From Theobroma cacao (Eukaryota; Streptophyta; Magnoliopsida; Malvales; Malvaceae), in contig NC_030853.1 in the NCBI RefSeq assembly GCF_000208745.1, forward strand, positions 17,327,890 to 17,391,889: 64,000 nucleotides of DNA, written 5' to 3'. The position numbers and the translations under genes were made by a program. The notes below the pieces were generated by a model. That model had not been told where the DNA came from, made no database searches, and worked only from the letters and a program-made list of their open reading frames with translations. Position 1 is the first letter of the stretch. Each line of letters opens with the position of its first letter. Below, one piece after another: positions 12,429 through 21,409 of this stretch.

Positions 12429-12564
12429 CTTTCGTAACGTGCGTTCAATGAAGCGTATCTGGTTCTTGATAGAAACAGCTTCTGACTTCGGTTTCTTCAT
12501 TACGCCAAGCTTTTTTATCGCCAACCCTCCCCATGCGCCGCTTTCCACAGACACCGTAGGCCAT
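12429..12564 (-). pseudogene. EFG1: EFG1-like (rRNA processing) first exon, frameshifted
   Basis: Reading the minus strand from the ATG at 12564, the protein starts MAYGVCGKRRMGRVGDKK. A one-base frame change then leads to LGVMKKPKSEAVSIKNQIR and FIERTLRK, followed by a GT donor (12428-12427). KPK-x-x-SxKNQIR-x-ER-LRK is the start of the EFG1 domain, a small nucleolar protein of 18S rRNA maturation. The break falls in a run of six A (12511-12516). With five A the exon would be exactly 45 codons ending in phase 0. No second exon is recognised in the 12.4 kb to the left. Either the gene is a dead remnant, or it has a huge TE-filled first intron and a homopolymer error. The exon is head-to-head with TAF8. 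Confidence 0.55.
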
Positions 12565-13320
12565 GTCTTTTTTCTACCACTCTTTCTGAAATCAAAATTG
12601 AATAAAATAAAATAAAAAAACCGTAGGACTTAAGTATAAACAACAACCAATATGAGAAGTAAAAAATAGATGGAAAAACAATAATGAAGAAAGGAGAAAA
12701 TAAAAGAGAGTTTCACTCCATTCTCTCTTTTCATCTCCAAATAAAAAATGAGAAAAGAAAAAACAAAAGTACAAAAGAAAGTGATAGGGGAAATTTCTAG
12801 AATGGGTGACTTGTACAAAAAAAAAGAAAATAAGCTNNNNNNNNNNNNNNNNNNNNNNNNNNNNNNAAAAAAAAAAAAAAAAAAACTCTACATAGGAAAA
12901 AAGAAAAATTGACTCTGAGTAAGGGCGATAATATGTGCAGAAGACAACAATGCATCCACCCAAAGACGAAAGACTGAAAATGCATTATTAAGCTTCTTAA
13001 ACCCTCTAAACAATCCCAGCAAAGACCATTGAAGTCCAATAATTGACATCGAGAAGACAAGATTAAACAAGCAGAAAACGGCACCGAATTCAAACAAGCC
13101 ATGCCAATGAGCTGTATTTTAAACTTCTTTTAATATTGAGGTATGGGTGTACACCTCTTTTTCCCTCCTGCTCCAACAAATGATGAAACACCACGTGGCT
13201 ATTATTTTAAACTTGCCCCATCTATATGACATGTGTCAACAAAATACATCACATTCACGGAATTTTAATAACAGTCATGTTCTTTATCAGTTCCCTTCTA
13301 AACAATCTCTTCCTTCCGCC
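12565..13320. other. Divergent intergenic region with assembly gap
   Basis: This region separates the EFG1-like exon and TAF8 and would hold both promoters. It contains a 30-base N run (12837-12866) flanked by poly(A), which marks an unresolved A-rich stretch. The ORFs spanning the Ns are artefacts of low-complexity T-rich sequence on the minus strand. Confidence 0.7.
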
Positions 13321-13327
13321 TATAAAA
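13321..13327 (+). promoter_or_regulatory. Candidate TATA box of TAF8
   Basis: TATAAAA lies 318 bp before the TAF8 ATG. The leader would then start near 13350 and contain a short intron (GT at 13510, AG at 13599-13600). Confidence 0.45.
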
Positions 13328-13604
13328 CCGAACGCCCAATTTTTCGCATCTCCGAGTGAAGATTTATCAAGGGTTTTAATCAAATATGAAAATGCCCAAT
13401 CTTCGAAACCCTAGAGTTTAGAATTCCCCAAATCTCAAAACGTAATTCCCTAAAATTCGCAATCTCTTCCCAAATGCTTGCTTCTGTTCTTCGACCGTGA
13501 TAGAAAAAGGTAAGCTTTCCGCATTCATTTCTCTCTTTCCTTTTTTTTTTAAGTTTTCTTTTAAATTTTTGTTGATTTTGTTTTTTTTTTTGCTTTAAAG
13601 ATAA

Positions 13605-13625
13605 ATGAGTATGAAATTGATATGA
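13605..13625 (+). promoter_or_regulatory. Upstream ORF (6 codons) in TAF8 leader
   Basis: An ATG-AGT-ATG-…-TGA reading of six sense codons closes 13 bases before the TAF8 start. It lies in the second leader exon, right after the predicted 3' splice site (…TTTAAAG, 13600). It could lower initiation at the main ATG. Its weight depends on the true transcript start and splicing, which are not proven here. Confidence 0.4.
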
Positions 13626-13638
13626 AGAATTATTGAAC

Positions 13639-14667
13639 ATGAACGATGGAGGTTTGGAGAATAGAAAAGAACACGGAAAATCACAAAAACAGTCCAAGTC
13701 TTCCAAATTCAATAGCAAAAGTGACGATTTTGCCCTTGCAATAGCGAAGGTTGCAGTGGCACAAGTATGCGAAAGTGTAGGTTTTCAGAGTTTCCAACAC
13801 TCTGCTTTACAAACATTATCGGATATAATTGTTCAATACATTTATAACATAGGAAAAACTGCCAATATTAATGCTAATTTGGCAGGGAGAGTGGAAGCAA
13901 ATGTGTTTGATGTTCTTCAAAGGTTGGAAGAGTTAGGATCGGGTTTAGGGTTTGCTGGTGCATCAGATGCTGATCGTTGTGTTGTTAATTCAGGGATTGT
14001 TAGGGATATTGTTCACTTTGTTGGTGAAGCGGATGATTTCCAATTTGCTTATGATGTTCCTCAGTTCCCGGTTGTTAAAGAGTGGAAGGAAACAGGAAGT
14101 TTTTGGGAAAAAGGAGAAGAGCCTCCTGGGAAGCACATACCGAATTGGTTGCCTGTGTTTCCTGATCCTGAGACTTATGCTGCTCGAACGAGTGAAGGGA
14201 CTGAGACAATGAGTGTTTTGAATGGAGAAAAGAGTGAGTTAGCAAGCTTTGAAACAAAGATGGAGCGGTCATTGTTGAATTTGCAACAGCGGTTTGCTTG
14301 TAATGGGAATGAAGGAGGTTCTTCGCATGATGGTGGGGATGCTGTTAGAGCACGGGAAGCTGCTGAGAGCAATCCTTATCTTGCTGCACCTCTACATTTT
14401 GGGGAAAAGGAAGTAGAAGTGTCGCCTGTTGTTCTTCCAGTTAAGCTTTCAAATGAAGTGGCTTTGAAAAATATTGTTTCGGAAAATTGTATTGTGGGAA
14501 ACCATGTTTCGGTGCTGGAGACATTTGCTCCCGCTATCGAAGCAATGAAGAGTGGGTTCTGTGATTCTGAAAATAGACAGAAAAAAGTCCTTCATAACCA
14601 GAGACCTATGGTGCATTTTAAGATAGAAACTGGAAAGAAGTCTTTAGGCTCGGCAACTAATTTTTGA
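13639..14667 (+). CDS. TAF8: Transcription initiation factor TFIID subunit 8 (TAF8)
   Basis: This is an intronless ORF of 342 residues. The start is the ATG at 13639; the frame is open slightly further upstream but has no ATG there. Residues about 30-100 (DDFALAIAKVAVAQVCESVG … LQRLEELG) are the bromodomain-associated histone fold, which in TAF8 pairs with TAF10. Residues 165-181 (GKHIPNWLPVFPDPETY) are the conserved TAF8 C-terminal block that supports TFIID assembly. The product acts in the nucleus in the general PolII machinery. The ORF stops at TGA 14665-14667 just after a run of five T. In another frame a clearly coding tail of 42 codons follows (NSQKKDLEKIALWFG … to TAG 14793), as expected if one T is missing. 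The leader has a probable intron (13510-13600) and a uORF. Confidence 0.9.
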   Translation: MNDGGLENRKEHGKSQKQSKSSKFNSKSDDFALAIAKVAVAQVCESVGFQSFQHSALQTLSDIIVQYIYNIGKTANINANLAGRVEANVFDVLQRLEELGSGLGFAGASDADRCVVNSGIVRDIVHFVGEADDFQFAYDVPQFPVVKEWKETGSFWEKGEEPPGKHIPNWLPVFPDPETYAARTSEGTETMSVLNGEKSELASFETKMERSLLNLQQRFACNGNEGGSSHDGGDAVRAREAAESNPYLAAPLHFGEKEVEVSPVVLPVKLSNEVALKNIVSENCIVGNHVSVLETFAPAIEAMKSGFCDSENRQKKVLHNQRPMVHFKIETGKKSLGSATNF

Positions 14668-14795
14668 ATTCACAGAAAAAGGATCTTGAGAAGATTGCCT
14701 TGTGGTTTGGAAATGATAATGAGGAGGATGACCAGAAGAGGAGATCAGAAAAAATTCTGAAAGAACCTATGGAGAACTGTCAGGAACTGGCTTAG
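14667..14795 (+). pseudogene. TAF8: Out-of-frame C-terminal tail of TAF8
   Basis: Forty-two sense codons plus TAG read NSQKKDLEKIALWFGNDN … ILKEPMENCQELA. The charged composition and the continuation straight from the TAF8 stop indicate former, or real, TAF8 C-terminus. One extra T in the T5 run (14661-14665) would join it to the main frame and give about 386 residues. I infer either a homopolymer base-calling error or a recent single-base deletion that trims a poorly conserved end. Confidence 0.6.
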
Positions 14796-17147
14796 TTGTG
14801 AATGAGATTTGTTATCCTCCTTTGTAGAATTTTCTAGGATGGACTAAAAGGACAGTGCAAAATCGCAGAGAGAAGTCTCCTGCTTTGCTAGCTTTCTTGA
14901 GGTATGCATGTGACAGTAGCCATGATAGAACAGTGGATGATTCTTTTTTGAAATTCTTGTTTCTTCTTTGGTGGTCTTAAATTGATCATGGATTTTTCAA
15001 TTTCTGGCTTAAGCTGAACTCTATATGTACACATGCTCACCATTGTTGAAGCTTTGTACAATATTGTATTACTATTTGTTATTAATGAAGGTAGGTTAAT
15101 TCCACGTTACATGCTTTTTGTATCTCTTAAGATGAGATTGAAGTCGGAAAACAAGCATCATTTGCTCTAAACTTTCTTTAACTTGCATTGTGTCATACAC
15201 CATCATAAATAAAATCGAAACTGAACATACGTTGGTTGGCAAGTTAGATTTAATTGGGATCTACATTATAGGGTGTATCTCCATTCAATAAATGGCCTTA
15301 TTGATTTGGTTTGTTTCCATCTTGATGATGGCCTTTGCTAACTAGTTAGGGTGTTCTAGGTAATGTACATAGTTTAGTAAATGGTTCACAGACTAAAGCA
15401 GAATAGTGAAATCTAGGGGTAAGCACAACAATTATCATGTTACATGTGGGTAATGGTGTATGGTGCTTACACTGGTTGACACATGTTCTGTATTATGTAT
15501 AAACTTAATTAATAGCTATGATACTTTGGCATGTATTTTAGATTTTACTTTTAGACTAGGGAGCAGGGCTTCATATAGGGTGCTAGCATCTTAACCCTGC
15601 ACCAATTCTAATCTGCCACAGAATAGTAATTAACTGCTGTGCATGTTCAATGGTCTTGTTCATGTAGAGGTTCATGGGGATGCGGGTAGACTCAGATCCA
15701 TATTATCTTATAAAAGGTTTGTTACGTCTTGAAACAGAATGGCTTGTATGGGTCAAGATTAATGTTGTCAGATGATTCCAGACAATTGATTTTGAATTTT
15801 CCGGCACTACTACTAATGGTTTTCCACTATTCTGCAATCCTAAACAGGATGTCTTGAATTCCTTTAATCATCTGAAATTTCGGGCTACACATGTTATGAC
15901 ATTGAATATTGTATTCTGGCTTTGTTCCGTGTGAATAATACATGTTGGATTTGTGCATAAACTATAAGACCTAGGATAAGCCTAACTGTAGCAAAAAATC
16001 ACATCTAACTAGGAATCAGCATCATAAAATATGCAAAAGAGGATAATGATCGCAGAGATAATCATCCATCCACAATTTTCAAATTGTAATCAAGAGCTAC
16101 TAATGTTATTTATAGATCCCTAATTGAGAGTAGGGTGGACATTACTGCAATCCCACCCTAATCCAAGCCACTATCACTTCTAGTTTATTGCTGCAATTGA
16201 TAGCAACGAACAGCATTTAAAGATTACTGCTGTCATTTCTGCTTTCATCCTGCAATTTCATATTTTCCCCCTCCCTTCCCCTCCCTCTGCTTAATACAGA
16301 AGGAAATGCTACTGATTTTTCCTTAATACCGATTAAAGATATATTAGCATTGCAGTTGAATGCTAGAATGACTTGCTTACCTAAAACTTCTAGTTAATTT
16401 ATCTGAGGAGCCTATCTCTCTCTAATGTTATTTATAAAGAAAATGAGTGTCAGATTTTGTGGTGGTTCGCTAAGAATCTTGAATCAAATTTGAAGGAGCA
16501 ACCGGATTTAGGTGACCATAAATGGTCAGATTTGCTTAAATACAATTGCTCATTTAAGTTAATTCCTAGAAGCCTATGCATCTTTGCTAGAGGTTATGCA
16601 TATCGATAAGTGTTTTTTGGTACACAGAAGGTGCTCCTTTTATTTGTGTTTAGGAGGTCTCGCTTTACTGTAAACACTTTGTGACCACTCCAAATGTTGA
16701 TGTATATATTGTCAGTCTGGTGCAAATAGAAAGTAGAGCGATATATCTTATGAGTCATCATACCAACAATATATGCTATACCTCTGGGCCAACTCTCACC
16801 ATTTGAAGCTTACAAAGTTCTTTGATCACTTATTTGTTAGTAGCTGAAGAAAGAAAATTGTTTGATAAGGATATCCTTGATCCAGATACTAGCATGTACT
16901 GCCAAAATGAAGACTTCAAAATGGAAAGAATACATATGTTGGAATACACATAGATTGCAATTCACATGTATTTCATAGGCGTTTTAATTTACATGGTGTC
17001 ATAAGCTCAAGTTTCATTCAAGTTTTATTGCGACTATAGCCCAAAAGAATCGAACAAAATGGAAAAAGAAGAAATTTTGAAGTACACTTTACCAACCCCC
17101 TTTCCTGATGGCCCTTCAACCCAAATATTGTAGCATTATTAGAAATG
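14796..17147. other. TAF8 3' UTR and intergenic region
   Basis: The first few hundred bases are probably TAF8 3' UTR. The remainder is AT-rich single-copy-looking DNA without ORFs of recognisable content, TE ends or RNA genes. The 3' UTR of the minus-strand LONGIFOLIA-type gene would occupy the last few hundred bases. Confidence 0.5.
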
Positions 17148-20100
17148 CTACTTTAAAAACAGTTGCCTGCAATGTCTGTTGGGTTGCACTTGTGGATTTG
17201 CTGTTTCACCGCTGATAACTTCACATATCAAGTCCTTGAAGATCAACCGCTCCACATCTAATACTAGCCAGGGAATTTCACTTTTGCACTGTGTCCAATC
17301 CATTAATCCGAGTGTTAAATCTCCCAATAAGATGCTTCTCAGACTGTCATCCTCACTATCCAAGCTTATTTTTGATGCAGTTTGTAGATTATCTATTTCT
17401 GAACATAAATCTCTAACCAGCTGCTGTTCTCTTGGTCTTCTATCCTCCAACGTGCCTGGTGAGAGCCACTGCTTGAAAGAGCTGTTGTTCACTAATTTTC
17501 TGACTAGAACTTCGTTAACTGCATCAAATATAAGCTGCCTGTGGTTCTTCTCAATGGGCTCTAACTGGTTGATCTTTCTGCTCTCATGTTCATATAGAAG
17601 TCTAATGCTTACCTTGGTTTGTTCTAGGGCAAGGAACAAGTTAGGATTGATTAGATGACCTGATGGATGAAGCTGATAGGCCATGAAGCTGGATTCAAGT
17701 TCTCTTAGGAGACCTGATGCTGACAATATTTCCGAAATGTATATATGGTCTGGATTTGGACTATTGCAAATGGGTGTAATTTCATTGATAATGGAGTCCT
17801 CATTGATAGAATCTAAGTTCATGAGTTTCTGGACTAAATGCCGGATGTTTTCTGCTTTCCCATTATCTGTCTTGGACCTGAGACTGGTTTCTCTGCAGCT
17901 GGATAAGTGATTCAAACCTACGGGACCCCAGTGTGCTTCATCAGGAATAAGACCCTCATCATCTGTCATAAAGAAAATGTGAAAAGAATTCAATCTATGA
18001 AACCGGCCAAGCCTCCTGTAATAAGTAGTAGATTCTTCAAGTTTCTTGTTTTGTATAGATACTAACTATATGCAATTCTTAAGTTGTTACTGTTCTGCTT
18101 TCTACAAATATCTTGTGATATTAGTAAGGATGAACTAATCTATTAATCGGCTTGGTGGATGTATAATCATTATAGCCAAAAGGTTTTATGATATGGAAGT
18201 CATTACAGTTGAAGTTTCAGTTTAGTAAAATCAAGGTATGAAGGACACAGGAGCTTCACCTTTAAAGGCATTTGATTTTTTCTTCACAGGAGATGGTGAT
18301 TCATCTCCATAAAATGTGGCATCTAGAACAGAGACAGGACTAGGGTGTTCCAGGGCAGTTCTTGGAGGTTCTGCTGTTGAGTCAACTTCGCTAAACCTTG
18401 CTGGTGGATTCTGAATAATAGAAATGTAAGCTGTTTAGCGTTAGGAGTTAATCAAAATACTAATTAAAAGGAGGAAGAACACTTACATTCTGCTTCTTTC
18501 CATGTTTCTGGGAAAATGTACCCTCTATCTTGCAAGATGTGTCAGTGCTCGTGACTTCTATCTCACCACAGGAGGCTGCGCTCATATTGCTCTCAGATTG
18601 CATTGAACTAGCATCACCTTGGTGACTTAAATCTCTCATGGCACTACTGATATCACCCAATTGGTCATCACGTCGCTGCAAATTGTGAGATTTATGCCTG
18701 GGCTTCCGATATGGCAAGCCTGATTCTGCTTGTACCCTGCCTGATTGCCTTCTGCTCCTGCTCTGATCTGATGTTGGGGTGGCAGAACAAGATTGCTTTT
18801 CCATTTCAAGCTTCTTCTGCTGCAGCTTAAGGCACGTGGTCTCTGAGCTTATAGCCAGCATAGGGTTTTCTCGAACAGTAGGTGATGGCCCCTTTGAAGG
18901 TTGGTTGCATCTTAGAGTTTTGGCGGTACTCTTATCCCTTGAATGAAGTCGACTGGAAGGATCCCTGGAAGGATTAGGTCTTGGAGTTAACTCTTTATAT
19001 GATCGCATGTCAACCTTTTGGTATCTGGTATCAGCGGGGTTGCTTGTCCGGAGCCTGCTTAAACTGCCTGTTGCAATTACTGATGAAGTGGAATTGCAGG
19101 CATTTTCCATAAATCTTGCTGGTTTAATAATTGTGATTGGGGATTTAAGGCTAGTTGGAGAACTAGTTCCCTTAATTGTGGCTGAAACTGCACTGCTACT
19201 TTGTAGCTTTATCAAATTTGCTGCTTCTGAGCTATGACCAAGGATACTGTTTGCATGAGAAATAAAATTTGAAGCTTGGTCTTCTTTTCTGGTCTCTGTC
19301 ATCTGTTTAGACTTCTGCATGGCTTCAAGTATTTGTTTAAGGGCTCTGAGATCCTTTCCTGACTTCTTGAACTCGAGTTCTGCCAACCTTTTCTCAATTT
19401 CACCATAAACAGTTAGAGAGTTGTTTGGGGCTTTCATTGGCGTTTCTTGACACTTCAAAGCTGATGTTTGACCCTTGTTTCCATTAGGCTGCTTCCATGG
19501 GGCTGGTTCAATTGGGCATCTGGTTGCAACAGGTTTCTTAGAGTCGGCATTTGTCAGCCGTGGTGAGCTGGGTTCCCTTTTTAAATTTCTTGGAGAACCA
19601 GAGATCCAATTTTGATTTTTCTCATCAATTCTTGATGAGCATGAGAGGGGATCATCTTTCAAATCGTGACAGGTCCTGATCTGTCCTCTTTGATTCCCAT
19701 TGGTTAGCATGGTGTCTGGCAATGCTTCCAACCCCATCAACTTGGCTACAACACTAGACGGTCCTTTGTAGCTTCCAGGTTCTTGCTGTTGGTTTTTCAT
19801 CTCATTGGAGTTCAAGCTACTTCTGTGCAGCTCTCCTGGAAGCAAATTTGATTTAATACTATTGATGGAACCCTTTATGGAGCTTTCTCTACTATCTAGT
19901 GATAGTCTTGGGAGATCTTTGAGCTTAATTTTAAGTGCATCCTGTGACCCCCTCCCATCATAAGAGAATCGATGAGCATCCCTTGGCGCAAAAGTGAGAG
20001 AACCATCCTTGCGTTCATTGGACGTTCTGGGTGCTTCTTGAAGCCTTGGAAGAACACGACTTGATTCATTGAGACTGGTGGTGGTCTTGGTCTTTGAAGG

Positions 20101-21409
20101 TTTTGGTGACTGCAAAGGCCTTGGTGAATCTATGTACTTCAAGGTCTGGTGGCGCCCTGCTTCCACTTTGGTGGCAGTTTTAATTGATAATACACGGGCT
20201 TCTCTGTAGATGGAGTCTTTAACCACATTTCGGAGGTCAAGGGACTGCTGGCTTGATTGCAAAGAATTATTTGATTGATAATTGGACATTCCCTGGGTTG
20301 GGGTTTCAGGGAAGGTGGTTTGGCTCAATGAAGATCGGTCTACTTGAGATGTTTTGCTGCAGTCAGCAGATGAGAAACTAGATGAACAAGAGGAGGATGA
20401 AAATGAGGTTCTGGGTGATTCAAAGGAGAATCTTTGTTTCTCCTTCACGGTCTTCTTCAGACTATTTTCCTGCAGGTATAAGTTACGTAAGCTTCAGTTA
20501 ATTTTGTCAATTAATCCACAATTTTAAGTGATTAGGATTGTTTCTTACTTTTATCTTTTGTGAAGCAACCTTGTGCTCTGTTCCGTGCTTGCCATTTTGA
20601 CCTAGAGAAACAATGAATAATGTTAGCCATAGAAGGTAACATTGTGGATGGTTTTAGACATTCGAGGTTGCAATACTTGAAAATATCATAGTTAGAAGAT
20701 AAAAATTAACAATTAAAAAACAAAAACACTGAAACAACAAGCACCGAAAGTGTTAATGGTGCAAATGAAGCACTTAATCTATCATTGGAAACTTTAACAA
20801 CATTAGTTTTCCTACATAATGCAGTCAGAAAGAGGCTATGGAAATTCCTGTAGATGCAAACAGAATCGGAAGAAGTTCCACAACTGAAATTAAGAATTTG
20901 TGTAGCCTTTCTAGTTAATCCCTCAATGGCTGCGATTGGGAGGCATTAAGCTCTTGAAGCAGGTGGGTGCATCCACAATGTTTTAAGCTGACCTTTAGCT
21001 TGGTTTACGCAAAAGTTTTTAAGCAAAAATTTCAGAAAGATAGGTGGTAAGCAAAAGCAGAACTGGGGAATATAACTTTTGACTTCATCCACTAAGTTAC
21101 TTGGAATTTTGAAATTGAGTGAAACACTATGTTGCTGAAATTAGCAGAAATGGAAACCTCTTAAAACTCACAAGCCCTCTGGCCTAAGCATGCGTGACCT
21201 ATGCTAATCTTTCTTAACAAAAGCGAGCACCTTGTTAAAAACTGAGATAAAGTACCTGGCGGAAGTCTTTTGTGGTTTGAACTGGCAATGCGTCGGCAAC
21301 CAAAGAACTGGTGGCGGTCAAAGAGCTGGAATAGTCCATTCATGCACCCAATCTGCTTCTGCAATTCTGGGTTTTCATCTGAAAAAGAATATATAAACTT
21401 GGCAGACAT
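17148..21409 (-). CDS. LNG1: LONGIFOLIA / TON1-recruiting-motif (TRM1/2-type) protein
   Basis: Five exons on the minus strand: 21409-21256, 20601-20549, 20469-18487, 18410-18260, 17962-17148. All have GT-AG borders and phases that close, giving 1051 residues, close to the roughly 1000-1100 of the family. The start ATG at 21409 gives MSAKFIYSFSDENPELQKQIGCM. Family blocks are LQKQIGCMNGLFQLFD (about 16-31), SLDLRNVVKDSIYREAR (about 145-161), SSVVAKLMGLEALPD (about 307-321), VSVLDATFYGDESPSP (exon 4, about 756-771) and the C-terminal DUF4378 region (exon 5, about 800-1050). LONGIFOLIA/TRM proteins bind microtubules and recruit TON1-PP2A complexes, and they promote polar cell elongation. The sequence between the blocks is Ser-rich and probably disordered. 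No frame damage is seen. LNG1 and LNG2 cannot be told apart here. Confidence 0.92.

Larger units (their letters stand above)
871..12440. repeat. Three tandem copies of a ~1.53-kb unit, two of them interrupted by TEs
   Basis: Each copy starts GATATTAAGAAATTAATCAAG (at 871, 2418 and 9478) and ends with TGAGATTAAG followed by a variant of CCTTTC-C-CGTG. Copy 1 is 871-2417 (1547 bp). Copy 2 is 2418-9477 minus a LINE of about 5.5 kb, leaving about 1529 bp. Copy 3 is 9478-12440 minus a 1435-bp LTR, leaving about 1.53 kb. All three contain the same internal blocks, for example TGCCCAAACTCGACTGTAGA-like and CATGACAGAGCAA-CAATC segments. The array is AT-rich and non-coding. Its right edge is the splice donor of an EFG1-like first exon read on the minus strand, so the unit appears to be intron sequence plus about 10 bp of exon. 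Confidence 0.85.

Noticed and set aside
12592..13102. Minus-strand ORFs of 101-123 codons spanning the N run
   Set aside because: They cross the assembly gap and consist of low-complexity Phe/Leu-rich translation of A-rich DNA.
17179..17910. Plus-strand ORFs of 159 and 75 codons
   Set aside because: They are antisense to exon 5 of the LONGIFOLIA-type gene, whose minus-strand frame carries DUF4378.
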